A stretch of 64,000 nt of DNA from Kumtagia ephedrae (GTDB lineage Bacteria > Pseudomonadota > Alphaproteobacteria > Rhizobiales > Rhizobiaceae): the NCBI RefSeq assembly GCF_003012745.1, contig NZ_PXYK01000008.1, positions 1 to 64,000 on the forward strand, in the 5' to 3' direction. Of this stretch, positions 52,825 through 62,794 are shown one piece after another. Under the pieces are notes generated by a model. That model was not told the DNA's origin. It was given only the letters and a program-made list of their open reading frames with translations, and did not search any database. The stretch's first letter is position 1; each line of letters begins with the position of its first letter. A program made the translations under genes and the position numbers.

Positions 52825-55800
52825 CTAGATGATGACGAAGTCGGCCACCGCGACTGTCGGCGCTCCGGTGAGTGTCGCGATCACGATCGCCGCTCCCGCG
52901 CCGCTGCCGTCGGCGTCGTAGCGCAGGATCCCGGTATCGGTCTCGTAGAGGAAGCGATGGTCGACGGTCGTCGCCGTGCCGGTCGTGTCGGCGAGGAACC
53001 GGTTCGCGGCCAGTGCGCCAGCGGGCAACCCTCCGAAGACGGAGCCGGTGAAGCGGAAGTAATCGTCGTTGCCGGCCGCGCTCGGCGAAAAGTCCCTGAT
53101 CGTGTCGCCGCCATGAGCCGTCGAGGTGTAGTCGAAGCCGTCATTGCCGCCCCCGCCGGTCAGCGCGTCGGCACCGGTGCCGCCAAGCAGCGTGTCGTTG
53201 CCCTCCATGCCTTGCAGCGTGTCGTTGCCGCTGCCGCCGAGGAGCCGGTTGACGGCGGCGTCGCCGCGCAGCACGTCGCCGAACTTCGTGCCGGTGACAC
53301 GCTCGATCGACACGATGGTGTCGAGCGCCGCCTCGCCTTCGGCGGCAAAGGAGGCGTCGAGGGCAAGCTTGATGCGCACCGTCGCCACGTTGGCGTAGGT
53401 GATGGCGTCGAAATCGTCGCCGCCGTCGAGCGTGTCCGCCCCATCGCCGCCTTCCAGCGTATCGTTGCCTTCCCCGCCGTCGAGGCTGTCGTCGCCGGTG
53501 CCGCCGATCAGCGTATCCGTGCCGTCGAGCCCCGAGAGCGCGAAAGCTGCGTCGAGCACCGTCATCACGTCTGCGTGGGCGGAGCCGATCACGGCTTCCA
53601 CGTTCACGGCGCCGTCGCCTGCCGCGCCGTCGGCGCCCTGCAGGACGGAACCAACCTGCGTGATCGTCACGCCCGTTGCGCTTCCGCTGTAGTCTACGGT
53701 GTCGTAGCCTTCGCCGCCGTCGAGAATATCGGCGAAACCGGCGGCCACGAGCGTGTCGTCGCCGCCGCGACCGAACGCCTGGCTGACCGATCCCCAAATC
53801 TCGAGCCGGTTGTTGTTGGCGTCGCCGAAGAGATCGGCGCGGTTGGTGCCCAGGTAGCTTACGTTCTCGATCGAATCGAGCGTGTCGCCAGCCGCGGCCT
53901 GTCGGTTGAGCGCTGCATCCTCGAGATCGACCAGCAGATCCGTCGTACCGAGTGCGTCGGAATAGAGGACCGTGTCGATGCCTTCATCGCCATGGAAGGC
54001 GTTGATGCTGTTGTTGGCTTTGAAGACGTCGTTGCCCGCCTTGCCGTGCGCTTCCGCCCAGTTGTAGAGCGTGTCGTCGCCGCTCCCGGCGATGATGATC
54101 TCGACGCTGGTGAGCACGTCGTAGCCGATGTCGTCGCCGTCGGCGATCGTGATGCCGGTCGTGTAGGTGGAAACGACGTCCGCGACCGAGAAGCTGTAAT
54201 CCACGGTGTCGTTGTCGGCGCCGCCATAGGCGGTGTCGTTGCCTGTGCCCGGCAGCAGGATGTCGTCATTGTCGTCGCCATATAGCGTGTCGGCGCCGTC
54301 GCGGCCGGCAAGCGTGTCGTTCCCGTCTTCTCCCTCCAGAATGTTGGTATTGGCGTCGCCCTGGATGATGTCGCCATCATATGTGCCGATGACGTTCTCG
54401 ATCGCGGAGAGCTGATTGACGTAGACCCCCTGGGTCTGGTCGACCGCGCGCTCCAGATCGACATCCACGCCGGATACCGGAAACTGATAGCTCGCGGTGT
54501 CGATGCCGCTGCCGCCGTTGAGCGTATCGCGACCGCTGTCGCCCTGCAGGAAATCGTTGCCGTTGCCGCCATTGAGCACGTCGTCGCCGAGTCCCCCGTA
54601 AAGCGTGTCGTCCTCGCCGTCGCCGTACAGCGTGTCCATCTCGGTACCGCCGTAAAGTGTATCCTTGTCCTTCCCGCCACGCAGGGTATCGACGCCCTCG
54701 CCCCCGTCCAGCGAATCGTCGCCGTTTTCGCCGTGCAGCACGTCGTTGCCGCCGAGGCCGGTCAAGACGTCCTTGCCGTCGCGCCCATACATCGTGTCGC
54801 CCTTGCCGGTACCCTCGATGGTGTTGGCGCTCGAATTGCCGGTCGCCTTCATGGCGGCGGTCCCGGTGTAGTCGAGGATCTCGATGTTGACTGGCATGGT
54901 GAAGACGGCCAGCGCGGTCTGCACCGTGTCGGTGCCGTCGCTGAGAATCTCGTTGACGAGGTCGCCGCTTTCGACGCCGACATAAATGTCGTCGCCGTCG
55001 CCGCCCGCAAGGATATCGGCCTGGCCGCCGCCGATTAGTGTGTCGTCGCCGTCGCCGCCGGCAAGGCTGTCCGAATCTGCGCCGCCGTCCAGTCTGTCAT
55101 CGCCGTTGCCGCCGCTCAGCACGTCGTTGCCACCATTGGCTTCGATGAGAAAGTTCTCCCAGCCGTGCTGATAAAACGGGCTGTCCAGCGAATTGACCTC
55201 GATGGTGTCGGCAAAAGCGCCACCCTCGACATGGACGGTCACGTCGCTGCCGCCGTAATATTTGCTGCTTTCGATGGTCACATCGTTGATCGCGCTGACC
55301 AGGAGCATCGATTCGATGCCGGTCATTGCGAGCGTGAACGTTCCGGCCGACAGCATGACGAGCGTGTCGTAATCCGCACCGCCGTCGATCCTATCGCCGT
55401 CGATCTCAGCGACGGTACCGGAAAAATCGTCGTCGTCATCCCCGCCGAGCGCCTCTTCGATGCCGGAACCAAGGTAAAACCGGTCGTCTCCTTCGCCGCC
55501 GGTGTACTTGCTGCCGCTGCCGCCGCCGGTAATCGTGTCGTTGCCGTCCTCGCCCTCGATCCAGATCGGCAGAGGGGAGGTTACATCGGAGGCGTCGATG
55601 GTGTCCCATCCGCCGCCGCCACGCGTGATCAGGCGATAGACCGCCGTGCCGGGTGTCGAGGTCACCATGCTGTCGGGGATCTCGACGATATCGCCGAGGT
55701 CGTCGAAATAGAGGAATTCGACGCTGCTCACATTGGCCAGGGCGTTCCAGCTGCCCCAGGCAAGCAGCTGGCCGCCTGAGAAGTGGATCTCGTCGGCAGC

Positions 55801-55917
55801 AGTTCCTCCGATAATGACATCGTTCGACGAGAGTTTGCCGGTCTCGAAATAGTAGTAGTTGACCTCGTTCGGCCCGATGAATTTGTCGTCCGAGCTGGTT
55901 CCGTAGAATTTCGCCAT
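52825..55917 (-). CDS. large RTX calcium-binding repeat protein
   Basis: The 1030-residue protein is mostly RTX nonapeptide blocks separated by beta-rich spacers, from about residue 120 to 960 (GGNGDDRLDGGADSDSL, GGLGDDVLNGGNGNDFL). It opens MAKFYGTSSDDKFIGPNEVN. The C-terminal 90 residues (DYFRFTGSVFGGLPAGALAA onward, ending VADFVII) are the kind of tail seen in other rhizobial RTX proteins and fit type I secretion. No enzymatic domain is seen. No exporter is adjacent; the second RTX protein is at 31 kb. Confidence 0.92.
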   Translation of the reverse strand: MAKFYGTSSDDKFIGPNEVNYYYFETGKLSSNDVIIGGTAADEIHFSGGQLLAWGSWNALANVSSVEFLYFDDLGDIVEIPDSMVTSTPGTAVYRLITRGGGGWDTIDASDVTSPLPIWIEGEDGNDTITGGGSGSKYTGGEGDDRFYLGSGIEEALGGDDDDDFSGTVAEIDGDRIDGGADYDTLVMLSAGTFTLAMTGIESMLLVSAINDVTIESSKYYGGSDVTVHVEGGAFADTIEVNSLDSPFYQHGWENFLIEANGGNDVLSGGNGDDRLDGGADSDSLAGGDGDDTLIGGGQADILAGGDGDDIYVGVESGDLVNEILSDGTDTVQTALAVFTMPVNIEILDYTGTAAMKATGNSSANTIEGTGKGDTMYGRDGKDVLTGLGGNDVLHGENGDDSLDGGEGVDTLRGGKDKDTLYGGTEMDTLYGDGEDDTLYGGLGDDVLNGGNGNDFLQGDSGRDTLNGGSGIDTASYQFPVSGVDVDLERAVDQTQGVYVNQLSAIENVIGTYDGDIIQGDANTNILEGEDGNDTLAGRDGADTLYGDDNDDILLPGTGNDTAYGGADNDTVDYSFSVADVVSTYTTGITIADGDDIGYDVLTSVEIIIAGSGDDTLYNWAEAHGKAGNDVFKANNSINAFHGDEGIDTVLYSDALGTTDLLVDLEDAALNRQAAAGDTLDSIENVSYLGTNRADLFGDANNNRLEIWGSVSQAFGRGGDDTLVAAGFADILDGGEGYDTVDYSGSATGVTITQVGSVLQGADGAAGDGAVNVEAVIGSAHADVMTVLDAAFALSGLDGTDTLIGGTGDDSLDGGEGNDTLEGGDGADTLDGGDDFDAITYANVATVRIKLALDASFAAEGEAALDTIVSIERVTGTKFGDVLRGDAAVNRLLGGSGNDTLQGMEGNDTLLGGTGADALTGGGGNDGFDYTSTAHGGDTIRDFSPSAAGNDDYFRFTGSVFGGLPAGALAANRFLADTTGTATTVDHRFLYETDTGILRYDADGSGAGAAIVIATLTGAPTVAVADFVII

Positions 55918-56224
55918 GATCGCCTCGCAGTGGTCGAATGCGAAAACAATGCGGCATGCAGTTCGAAAATCTGTTTGTGGCTAACCTGCCCTTGCCTTGT
56001 TTCTGGACTGTGTCGCCGGAAACGCGGAAAGTCCGCGTTGGGCATTCATGCTGGAACGGAAATGCACGGGAACCCGGCCGGGTGCTGTTCAGTCGTTGCA
56101 ACGATGACGGACTTCACCGCCGCGCACGATGGACCACGGCCTGATCCGGGGCCGGGCCTGTTTGTACGCGTTTCCGAAGGTCAGAAAGCCAGCCTGGCAA
56201 TCAAATGACGCTCTGGCGCCGCTT
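55918..56224. other. gap between RTX gene and metC
   Basis: These 307 bases upstream of the RTX gene hold no gene I can support. The one distinct element is the 12-base perfect palindrome ACCCGGCCGGGT (56072-56083), possibly a binding site or part of a metC terminator. Confidence 0.45.
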
Positions 56225-57397
56225 CTATGCCACGGCCGCTGCGGCCAGCGCGCACTCCAGATCGGCCTTGAGGTCGTCGACGTCCTCCAGGCCGATCTGC
56301 AGGCGCAGCACCGGCCCGTCATACTGGCCGGTGGCCATGGTGCGGTCGGTGAGCCGCACCGGCACGGCGAGGCTTTCGAAGCCGCCCCAGGAATAGCCCA
56401 GGCCGAAGATTTTGAGCGCGTCGAGGAAGGCGTGGGCCTGGCGAACGCCGCCGCCGACGAGCACGATCGAGAAGATGCCGCTCGATCCGGAAAAATCGCG
56501 CTTCCAGATCGCATGGCCGGGATGGCTGGGCAGGGCAGGGTGCAGCACGCGGGCGACGCCGGGCTGCTCCTCCAACCAGCGGGCGAGCGTCAGCGCGCTC
56601 TCCTGATGGCGCTGCAGCCGCACGCCCATGGTGCGAAGCCCGCGCAGCGTCTGGTAGACGTCGTCCGGGCCGGAGCAGCAGCCGAGTGTGTTGAACGTCT
56701 CGCACAGCGTTTCCCAATGCGCCTGATTAGCCGAGACCGTGCCGATCAGGACGTCGGAATGGCCGGCCGGGTATTTGGTGGCCGCATGGATCGAGATGTC
56801 GACGCCGTGGTCGAGCGGCCGGAAATAGAGCGGCGTCGCCCAGGTGTTGTCCATCATGACCACGGCGCCACTCGCCTTGGCGGCCTGGGCGATCGCCGGG
56901 ATGTCCTGCATCTCGAAGGTGTTGGAGCCGGGGGACTCGGTGAAGACAACCTTCGTGTTGGGCTTCATCAGCCGGCCGATGCCGGCCCCCACAAGCGGAT
57001 CGTAGTACTCGACCTCGACACCGAGCCGCTCGAGCATGGTGTCGGCGAAGTTTCGGGTCGGGTGGTAGACGGAATCCGTGATCAGGAGATGGTCGCCCGA
57101 CGAGAGGAAGGCGAGCAGCGGCACGGTCACCGCGGCGAGGCCGGACGGCACGACGATGGTGCCGGCCGAGCCCTCCAGTGCGTCGATGGCCGAAGTCAGC
57201 GCATCGGTGGTCGGCGTGCCGCGCGTGCCATATGTGTATTTCTGGTTGCGTTCGGCCATGGTGGCGGCATCGGGAAAGAGCACGGTCGAGGCATGCACCA
57301 CCGGCGGATTGACGAAACCGAAGAAGTCGCGCGGATCGTTGCCGGCATGCGCCAGCTTCGTGTTGATGCCTTGGGGAGTGTCGTCGCGGCCTGCCAT
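56225..57397 (-). CDS. metC: cystathionine beta-lyase
   Basis: The 390-residue PLP enzyme splits cystathionine to homocysteine, pyruvate and ammonia. The PLP lysine lies in HAATKYPAGHSD, with VPSGLAAVTVPLLAF and FTESPGSNTFEMQDI also typical of MetC. Related gamma-synthase activity cannot be excluded from sequence. I start at MAGRDDTPQGINTKL; the frame is open 87 codons upstream but without family likeness. Confidence 0.92.
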   Translation of the reverse strand: MAGRDDTPQGINTKLAHAGNDPRDFFGFVNPPVVHASTVLFPDAATMAERNQKYTYGTRGTPTTDALTSAIDALEGSAGTIVVPSGLAAVTVPLLAFLSSGDHLLITDSVYHPTRNFADTMLERLGVEVEYYDPLVGAGIGRLMKPNTKVVFTESPGSNTFEMQDIPAIAQAAKASGAVVMMDNTWATPLYFRPLDHGVDISIHAATKYPAGHSDVLIGTVSANQAHWETLCETFNTLGCCSGPDDVYQTLRGLRTMGVRLQRHQESALTLARWLEEQPGVARVLHPALPSHPGHAIWKRDFSGSSGIFSIVLVGGGVRQAHAFLDALKIFGLGYSWGGFESLAVPVRLTDRTMATGQYDGPVLRLQIGLEDVDDLKADLECALAAAAVA

Positions 57398-57764
57398 TTT
57401 CCGTCCTTGTCGTCCGATCGCGCGACCAGCCTTACGGCTGCCGCCCTCCGGGCGCAACCGTGATCGCCCGCCAGTCCGGGGCCAAGCGATTGCGCCGAGG
57501 CGCGCCGCTCCCGCCTCGCGGGAATATGTGGTTCGGGAAAGCGTCCTCGGCGCCAAGGCATGCCACGCGGCGGCCGCTCCGCGACAAGTGATTTCCTGAC
57601 CTTGCGGCATCCGGTCATTCCGCTTGACCTCGCCGAAATTATCGCCTTCGATGCGCAAACGGGGTCAAAGATGCGGCGTTCCGGAGATGGGCCGGAGCGA
57701 AAAACGCCACCTCGCAGGGGAAATCGGGATGGAATCCCGCCAAAGCAGAAAAGGGTTCGAAAAC
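57398..57764. other. divergent control region metC / aapJ
   Basis: These 367 bases hold no gene. A candidate aapJ promoter is TTGACC (57624-57629), 17 bases, TTCGAT (57647-57652). CGGGAT-GGA-ATCCCG (57725-57739) forms a small hairpin just before the aapJ ribosome site. On the metC side a CAGCC-GTAA-GGCTG hairpin lies near 57430. I see no SAM-type riboswitch. Confidence 0.45.
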
Positions 57765-58793
57765 ATGAAAAACACTGTGAAGGTCATTCTCGGCGCGGCC
57801 GCGCTCGGAATGGCGGCCTCTGCCGCGTCCGCCGCCACGCTGGACGACGTGAAGGCGAAGGGCTTCGTGCAGTGCGGCGTGAACACGGCGCTCGCCGGCT
57901 TCTCGGCGCCCAACGACAAGGGCGAATGGACCGGCTTCGACGTTGATTTCTGCCGGGCCGTGGCCGCTGCCATCTTCGGTGATCCGACCAAGGTGAAGTT
58001 CACGCCGACGAATGCCAAGGAGCGCTTCACCGCGCTGCAGTCGGGCGAGATCGATCTGCTGGCGCGCAACACCACCTGGACGCTGAGCCGCGACACCTCG
58101 CTGGGCTTCAACTTCGCCGGCGTGAACTATTATGACGGCCAAGGCTTCATGATCAACGGCAAGAAGCTGCCGGGCGTCAACTCGGCGTTGCAGCTTTCCG
58201 GCGCCTCCGTCTGCGTGCAGAGCGGCACCACCACCGAGCTCAACCTCGCCGACTATTTCAAGGCCAACAACCTCGAATACAATCCGGTCGTGTTCGAGAA
58301 GCTGGAGGAGGTCAACGCCGCCTACGACTCCGGCCGCTGCGACGCCTACACCACCGACCAGTCCGGCCTCTATTCGATCCGCCTGACGCTGGCCGCTCCC
58401 GACGATCACGTCGTGCTGCCGGAGATCATCTCCAAGGAGCCGCTCGGCCCGGCCGTGCGCCAGGGCGACGACCAGTGGTTCGACATCGTCAAATGGACCC
58501 TGAATGCGATGGTGCTGGCCGAGGAGCTCGGCATCACCCAGGCCAATGTCGAGGAAATGAAGGCTTCGCCGAACCCCGACATCAAGCGCGTGCTCGGTCA
58601 GGAAGCCGACAGCAAGCTCGGCGCCGGTCTCGGCCTGTCCGAGGACTGGGTCGTCAACATCGTCAAGGGTGTGGGCAATTACGGCGAGGTCTTCGAGCGC
58701 AACATCGGCCAGGGCAGCCCGCTGAAGATCGCGCGCGGTCTCAATGCCCTCTGGACGAAGGGCGGCATCCAGTACGCAATACCGATCCGCTGA
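57765..58793 (+). CDS. aapJ: general L-amino acid ABC transporter, substrate-binding protein
   Basis: The 342-residue periplasmic protein has a signal peptide (MKNTVKVILGAAALGMAASA) and a class-3 solute-binding fold (GFVQCGVNTALAGFSAPNDK, LQSGEIDLLARNTTWTLSRD). It captures a broad range of L-amino acids for the AapQMP complex, as described for Rhizobium leguminosarum AapJ. A hairpin after its stop probably raises the level of its mRNA over the permease genes. Confidence 0.95.
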   Translation: MKNTVKVILGAAALGMAASAASAATLDDVKAKGFVQCGVNTALAGFSAPNDKGEWTGFDVDFCRAVAAAIFGDPTKVKFTPTNAKERFTALQSGEIDLLARNTTWTLSRDTSLGFNFAGVNYYDGQGFMINGKKLPGVNSALQLSGASVCVQSGTTTELNLADYFKANNLEYNPVVFEKLEEVNAAYDSGRCDAYTTDQSGLYSIRLTLAAPDDHVVLPEIISKEPLGPAVRQGDDQWFDIVKWTLNAMVLAEELGITQANVEEMKASPNPDIKRVLGQEADSKLGAGLGLSEDWVVNIVKGVGNYGEVFERNIGQGSPLKIARGLNALWTKGGIQYAIPIR

Positions 58794-58804
58794 GGCCAGG
58801 CGAT

Positions 58805-58829
58805 CCGGGAGGCGGTCCGCGCCTCCCGG
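58805..58829 (+). promoter_or_regulatory. stem-loop between aapJ and aapQ
   Basis: CCGGGAGGCG and CGCCTCCCGG pair perfectly (10 pairs) around GTCCG, with no T-run. Such hairpins after binding-protein genes commonly protect the upstream mRNA or cut read-through to the permease genes. Confidence 0.7.
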
Positions 58830-58851
58830 TCTCCATCGAAGGGAGACCATC

Positions 58852-60042
58852 ATGGCCTCGCAAGATGCATTCGGAAGGACGGCCGCGCCGCGGTCGTCGG
58901 TCCTCAACGACCCGCGCGTGCGCGGCGTCCTCTACCAGATCGTCCTGTTCGTTCTGCTCGTGCTGTTCATCTACTGGATCGTCGGCAACACGGTCGACAA
59001 TCTGCGACGCCTCAATATTTCGTCGGGCTTCGCCTTTCTGAACCAGCGGGCCGGCTTCGACATCAGCCAGAGCCTGATCGCCTATACGTCCGATTCCCGC
59101 TATTCCCGCGCGCTTCTGGTCGGCCTGCTCAACACGCTGCTGGTCGCGGCCGCGGGCATCGTCACCGCGACGATCATCGGCTTCGTGGTCGGCATCGCGC
59201 GGCTCTCCAACAACTGGCTGATCCGCAAGATCGCGCTGGTCTATGTCGAGGTGTTCCGTAACATCCCGCCGCTGCTGGTCATCTTCTTCTGGTATTTCGG
59301 CGTCATCTCGGTGTTGCCGGCGGCGCGCGACAGCATCGCGCTGCCCTTCGGCGCCTATCTCAACCAGCGCGGTTTTTATCTGCCCAAGGCGATCTGGGGC
59401 GACGGTGCCTGGCTGATCCCGCTGGGGCTGGCGCTCGCCATCGTCATGGCGGTGTTCGTCGCCCGCCGCGCCCGCCAGCGCCAGGAGGCGACCGGCCAGC
59501 AGTTCCCGGTCATGTGGACGAATCTCGGCTTGATCGTCGGCCTGCCGCTGCTTGCCTATTTCGCCGCCGGCATGCCGCTCAGCTTCGACTATCCGCAGAA
59601 GCAGACTTTCAACCTCACCGGCGGCTTCGCGGTGACGCCGGAGTTCCTGTCGCTCTATCTCGCTTTGTCCTTCTACACCGCCTCCTTCATCGCCGAGATC
59701 GTCCGGGCCGGCATTCTGGGCGTCAGCAAGGGGCAGAGCGAGGCGTCCTTCGCGCTCGGCCTGCGCTCCGGCCAGGCGCTACGGCTGGTGGTGGTGCCGC
59801 AGGCCATGCGCATCGTCATCCCGCCGCTCACCAGCCAGTATCTCAACCTGACAAAAAACTCGTCGCTGGCCATCGCCATCGGCTATCCCGACCTGACGGC
59901 CGTCGGCGGCACCATCCTCAACCAGAGCGGCCAGGCCATCGAGATCGTCGCGGTGTGGATGGTGATTTATCTCGGCATCAGCCTGGCGACCTCCGCCTTC
60001 ATGAACTGGTTCAACGCCAAGATGGCGCTGGTGGAGAGATAG
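58852..60042 (+). CDS. aapQ: general L-amino acid ABC transporter, permease
   Basis: The 396-residue permease has about eight membrane helices; the His/Glu/Gln-type permease motif [20 protein letters not shown] and the EAA loop ([20 protein letters not shown]) contact the ATPase. The large insert between helices (about 155-250) is typical of AapQ and distinguishes it from short amino-acid permeases. GGGAGA precedes the ATG. It pairs with AapM. Confidence 0.95.
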   Translation: MASQDAFGRTAAPRSSVLNDPRVRGVLYQIVLFVLLVLFIYWIVGNTVDNLRRLNISSGFAFLNQRAGFDISQSLIAYTSDSRYSRALLVGLLNTLLVAAAGIVTATIIGFVVGIARLSNNWLIRKIALVYVEVFRNIPPLLVIFFWYFGVISVLPAARDSIALPFGAYLNQRGFYLPKAIWGDGAWLIPLGLALAIVMAVFVARRARQRQEATGQQFPVMWTNLGLIVGLPLLAYFAAGMPLSFDYPQKQTFNLTGGFAVTPEFLSLYLALSFYTASFIAEIVRAGILGVSKGQSEASFALGLRSGQALRLVVVPQAMRIVIPPLTSQYLNLTKNSSLAIAIGYPDLTAVGGTILNQSGQAIEIVAVWMVIYLGISLATSAFMNWFNAKMALVER

Positions 60043-60043
60043 G

Positions 60044-61201
60044 ATGCAGGAACACGATCTCTCCTGGGTGCGTACCGAGATGGCGCTGGCGGAGAAGGCG
60101 CCGGCGCGCGAGCGCGGCGTCGTCGCCTGGCTGCGCAAGAACCTGATGGCGACGCCAGTCGACGGCATACTGACGTTGATCGGCCTTGTCGTCGTCGCGC
60201 TGATCGTGCCGCCGATCCTCAACTGGGTGCTGTTCAGCGCGCAGTGGACAGGCGCAGACCGGGCGGTCTGCGCCACGGTCGCGCAGGGCGGCAGCCAGCC
60301 TGAGGGCTGGTCGGGCGCCTGCTGGGCCTTCATCAACGCAAAATTCGCGCAGTTCATGTTCGGCCGCTACACCGACAGCGAGCGCTGGCGCGTCATCCTG
60401 GTGGCGGTCATGTTCGTGGCGCTGCTGGTGCCGCTGATGATCCCGCGCGTGCCCCGCAAAGGCCTGAACGCCATCCTGCTTTTCCTCGTCTTCCCCGTGA
60501 TCGCCTTCTTCCTGCTGGTCGGCGGCGCCTTCGGCCTGCCTTATGTCGAGACGCAGCTGTGGGGCGGCCTGCTGGTGACGCTGGTGCTGTCGACGGTGGG
60601 CATCGCCGTGTCGCTGCCGCTCGGTATCCTGCTGGCGCTCGGGCGCCGCTCGCGCCTGCCGGTGGTCAAGGCGGTCTGCGTCATCTTCATCGAGACGGTG
60701 CGCGGCGTGCCGCTGGTGACGGTGCTGTTCATGGCCAGCGTCATGCTGCCGCTGTTCCTGCCGGCGGGCATGACCTTCGACAAGTTCCTGCGGGCGCTGA
60801 TCGGCGTCGCGCTGTTCGCCTCCGCCTACATGGCCGAGGTGATCCGCGGCGGCCTGCAGGCCATCCCGAAGGGGCAGTACGAAGGGGCGGACTCGCTCGG
60901 CCTGACCTATTGGCAGAAGACCGGCCTGATCGTCCTGCCGCAGGCGCTCAAGCTGGTCATCCCCGGCATAGTCAACACCTTCATCGGCATGTTCAAGGAC
61001 ACCAGCCTGGTCTACATCATCGGCATGTTCGACCTGCTCGGCATCGTCCGGCAGAACTTCGCCGACGCCACCTGGGCGTCCGCCCAGACGCCGATGAGCG
61101 GGCTGGTCTTCGCCGGCTTCGTATTCTGGATATTCTGCTTCGGCATGTCGCGCTATTCCATCTACATGGAGCGGCGTCTCGACACCGGCCACAAGCGATA
61201 A
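60044..61201 (+). CDS. aapM: general L-amino acid ABC transporter, permease
   Basis: The 385-residue second permease starts two bases after the aapQ stop codon. It has membrane helices from about residue 45 onward and the EAA loop ([20 protein letters not shown]). The extended N-terminal part (about 130 residues before the core) is usual for AapM. It forms the channel with AapQ. Confidence 0.95.
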   Translation: MQEHDLSWVRTEMALAEKAPARERGVVAWLRKNLMATPVDGILTLIGLVVVALIVPPILNWVLFSAQWTGADRAVCATVAQGGSQPEGWSGACWAFINAKFAQFMFGRYTDSERWRVILVAVMFVALLVPLMIPRVPRKGLNAILLFLVFPVIAFFLLVGGAFGLPYVETQLWGGLLVTLVLSTVGIAVSLPLGILLALGRRSRLPVVKAVCVIFIETVRGVPLVTVLFMASVMLPLFLPAGMTFDKFLRALIGVALFASAYMAEVIRGGLQAIPKGQYEGADSLGLTYWQKTGLIVLPQALKLVIPGIVNTFIGMFKDTSLVYIIGMFDLLGIVRQNFADATWASAQTPMSGLVFAGFVFWIFCFGMSRYSIYMERRLDTGHKR

Positions 61202-61217
61202 CAAGGGACGACTATCA

Positions 61218-62021
61218 ATGGCGATCGAAAACGCTGTCAGCGCCGAAGAGATCAAGGTCGACGTCAAGAAGATGCACGTCTCCGACACGGACGTGGCGAT
61301 CGAGATCGCCGGCATGCACAAATGGTACGGCGACTTCCACGTGCTGAAGGACATCAACCTCAAGGTGATGCGCGGCGAGCGCATCGTCATCTGCGGCCCG
61401 TCCGGCTCGGGCAAGTCGACGATGATCCGCTGCATCAACCGGCTGGAGGAGCACCAGAAGGGCAAGATCGTCGTCGACGGCAAGGAACTCACCAACGATC
61501 TCAAGAAGATCGACGAGGTCCGCCGCGAGGTCGGCATGGTGTTCCAGCACTTCAACCTGTTCCCGCATCTCACCATCCTCGAGAACTGCACGCTGGCGCC
61601 GATCTGGGTGCGCAAGGTGCCGAAGAAGCAGGCGGAGGAAGCCGCCATGCACTTCCTGCGGCGGGTGAAGATCCCCGAGCAGGCCAACAAATATCCTGGC
61701 CAGCTCTCCGGCGGCCAGCAGCAGCGCGTGGCGATCGCCCGCTCGCTGTGCATGAACCCGCGCATCATGCTGTTCGACGAGCCGACCTCGGCCCTTGACC
61801 CCGAGATGATCAAGGAAGTGCTGGAGACCATGGTCGGCCTGGCGGAAGAAGGCATGACCATGCTGTGCGTCACCCACGAGATGGGTTTTGCCAGGAAGGT
61901 TGCGAACCGCGTGATCTTCATGGACCAGGGCCAGATCGTCGAGCAGAACACGCCGGCCGAGTTCTTCGACCATCCGCAGCACGAGCGGACGAAACTCTTC
62001 CTCAGCCAAATCCTGCACTAA
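61218..62021 (+). CDS. aapP: general L-amino acid ABC transporter, ATP-binding protein
   Basis: The 267-residue ATPase powers AapQM. Walker [10 protein letters not shown], the Q-loop [11 protein letters not shown], signature [15 protein letters not shown] and Walker [13 protein letters not shown] are all intact. A short N-terminal extension (about 25 residues) precedes the ABC core. A strong terminator follows, ending the aapJQMP operon. Confidence 0.96.
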   Translation: MAIENAVSAEEIKVDVKKMHVSDTDVAIEIAGMHKWYGDFHVLKDINLKVMRGERIVICGPSGSGKSTMIRCINRLEEHQKGKIVVDGKELTNDLKKIDEVRREVGMVFQHFNLFPHLTILENCTLAPIWVRKVPKKQAEEAAMHFLRRVKIPEQANKYPGQLSGGQQQRVAIARSLCMNPRIMLFDEPTSALDPEMIKEVLETMVGLAEEGMTMLCVTHEMGFARKVANRVIFMDQGQIVEQNTPAEFFDHPQHERTKLFLSQILH

Positions 62022-62047
62022 GCGGCCAACGACGGAATTGCCTTGAG

Positions 62048-62070
62048 CCCGGCGCAATCGCCGGGTTTTT
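62048..62070 (+). terminator. intrinsic terminator of aapJQMP
   Basis: CCCGGCG-CAAT-CGCCGGG followed by TTTTT, 27 bases after the aapP stop. A textbook Rho-independent terminator. Confidence 0.92.
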
Positions 62071-62116
62071 CCGGCGCGGGCCTGCGAATCGCGCGGATAC
62101 GGGCGGGGAGATGGGA

Positions 62117-62785
62117 ATGAGGCGGCTTTTCCGCATGATGGCGTGGGCCGTCGGCCTGTTCGCGGCGGTGGTCGCGCTGGGCGCGCTGGTGCCGCGGCCG
62201 CTGCTCGGGGTGGCGGCCGACGAAGGGCCGAAGACGCGCCGGATTCTTGTGCTGTCCAACCCGATCCACACCGACATCGCCGTGCCGGTGGACGACGAGG
62301 TGCTGGAGACCTTCGGCTTCCTGCTGCGCGACGGCATGCCGCTCGACGCGCCGGAGGTCAAGTATCTCGTGTTCGGCCGCGGCAGCCGTGAATTCTACAT
62401 CGCCACGCCGACCTGGGACCAGTTGCGGTCGCTGCCCCTGCTGCGCGGCCTGACGCTCGACCGCGCGGCCATGCACATCGACATCGCCGGCGCCATCGCC
62501 GAACCGCATACCGATGTCGCCGGCTTCGAGGTCGGCGAGCGGCAGTTCACCGCGATGCTGGCCTTCATCCGCGACAGCTTTTTCGACGACGCCGAAGGGC
62601 CGCTGATCATTCCAGGCGTCGGCTACGGCCGCTTCGACAAGTTCTACGAGGCCGACGGCACTTTCACCGCGCTGCTCGGCTGCAACACCTAGACGGCCCG
62701 CGCCTTGCGCGAGGCCGGCATCACCACCGGCCTGTGGAATCCGCTGCCGGCGACGCTGCGCTGGTCGCTCGACCTGTACAATTGA
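62117..62785 (+). pseudogene. DUF2459 family protein interrupted by an amber codon
   Basis: The frame gives 191 residues of a DUF2459 (TIGR02117-like) protein with an N-terminal membrane helix, then meets TAG at 62690-62692. The same frame continues after it for 30 more codons (TARALREAGITTGLWNPLPA and on to SLDLYN) to a TGA at 62783-62785. In relatives the interrupted place reads CNTW, so a TGG tryptophan codon has probably become TAG. The missing tail is conserved, so the product is likely damaged. GGGGAG is well placed for the ATG at 62117; 62111 is too close. Confidence 0.8.
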
Positions 62786-62794
62786 GGCCGGTGC

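Noticed and set aside
52825-55917. Regularly spaced short repeats that look CRISPR-like
   Set aside because: They are 27-base codon repeats of RTX nonapeptides inside a coding frame, degenerate and without unique spacers of constant length.
57398-57660. SAM-II type riboswitch upstream of metC
   Set aside because: I looked for the GCUAAA-type core and pseudoknot partners on the minus strand and did not find them.
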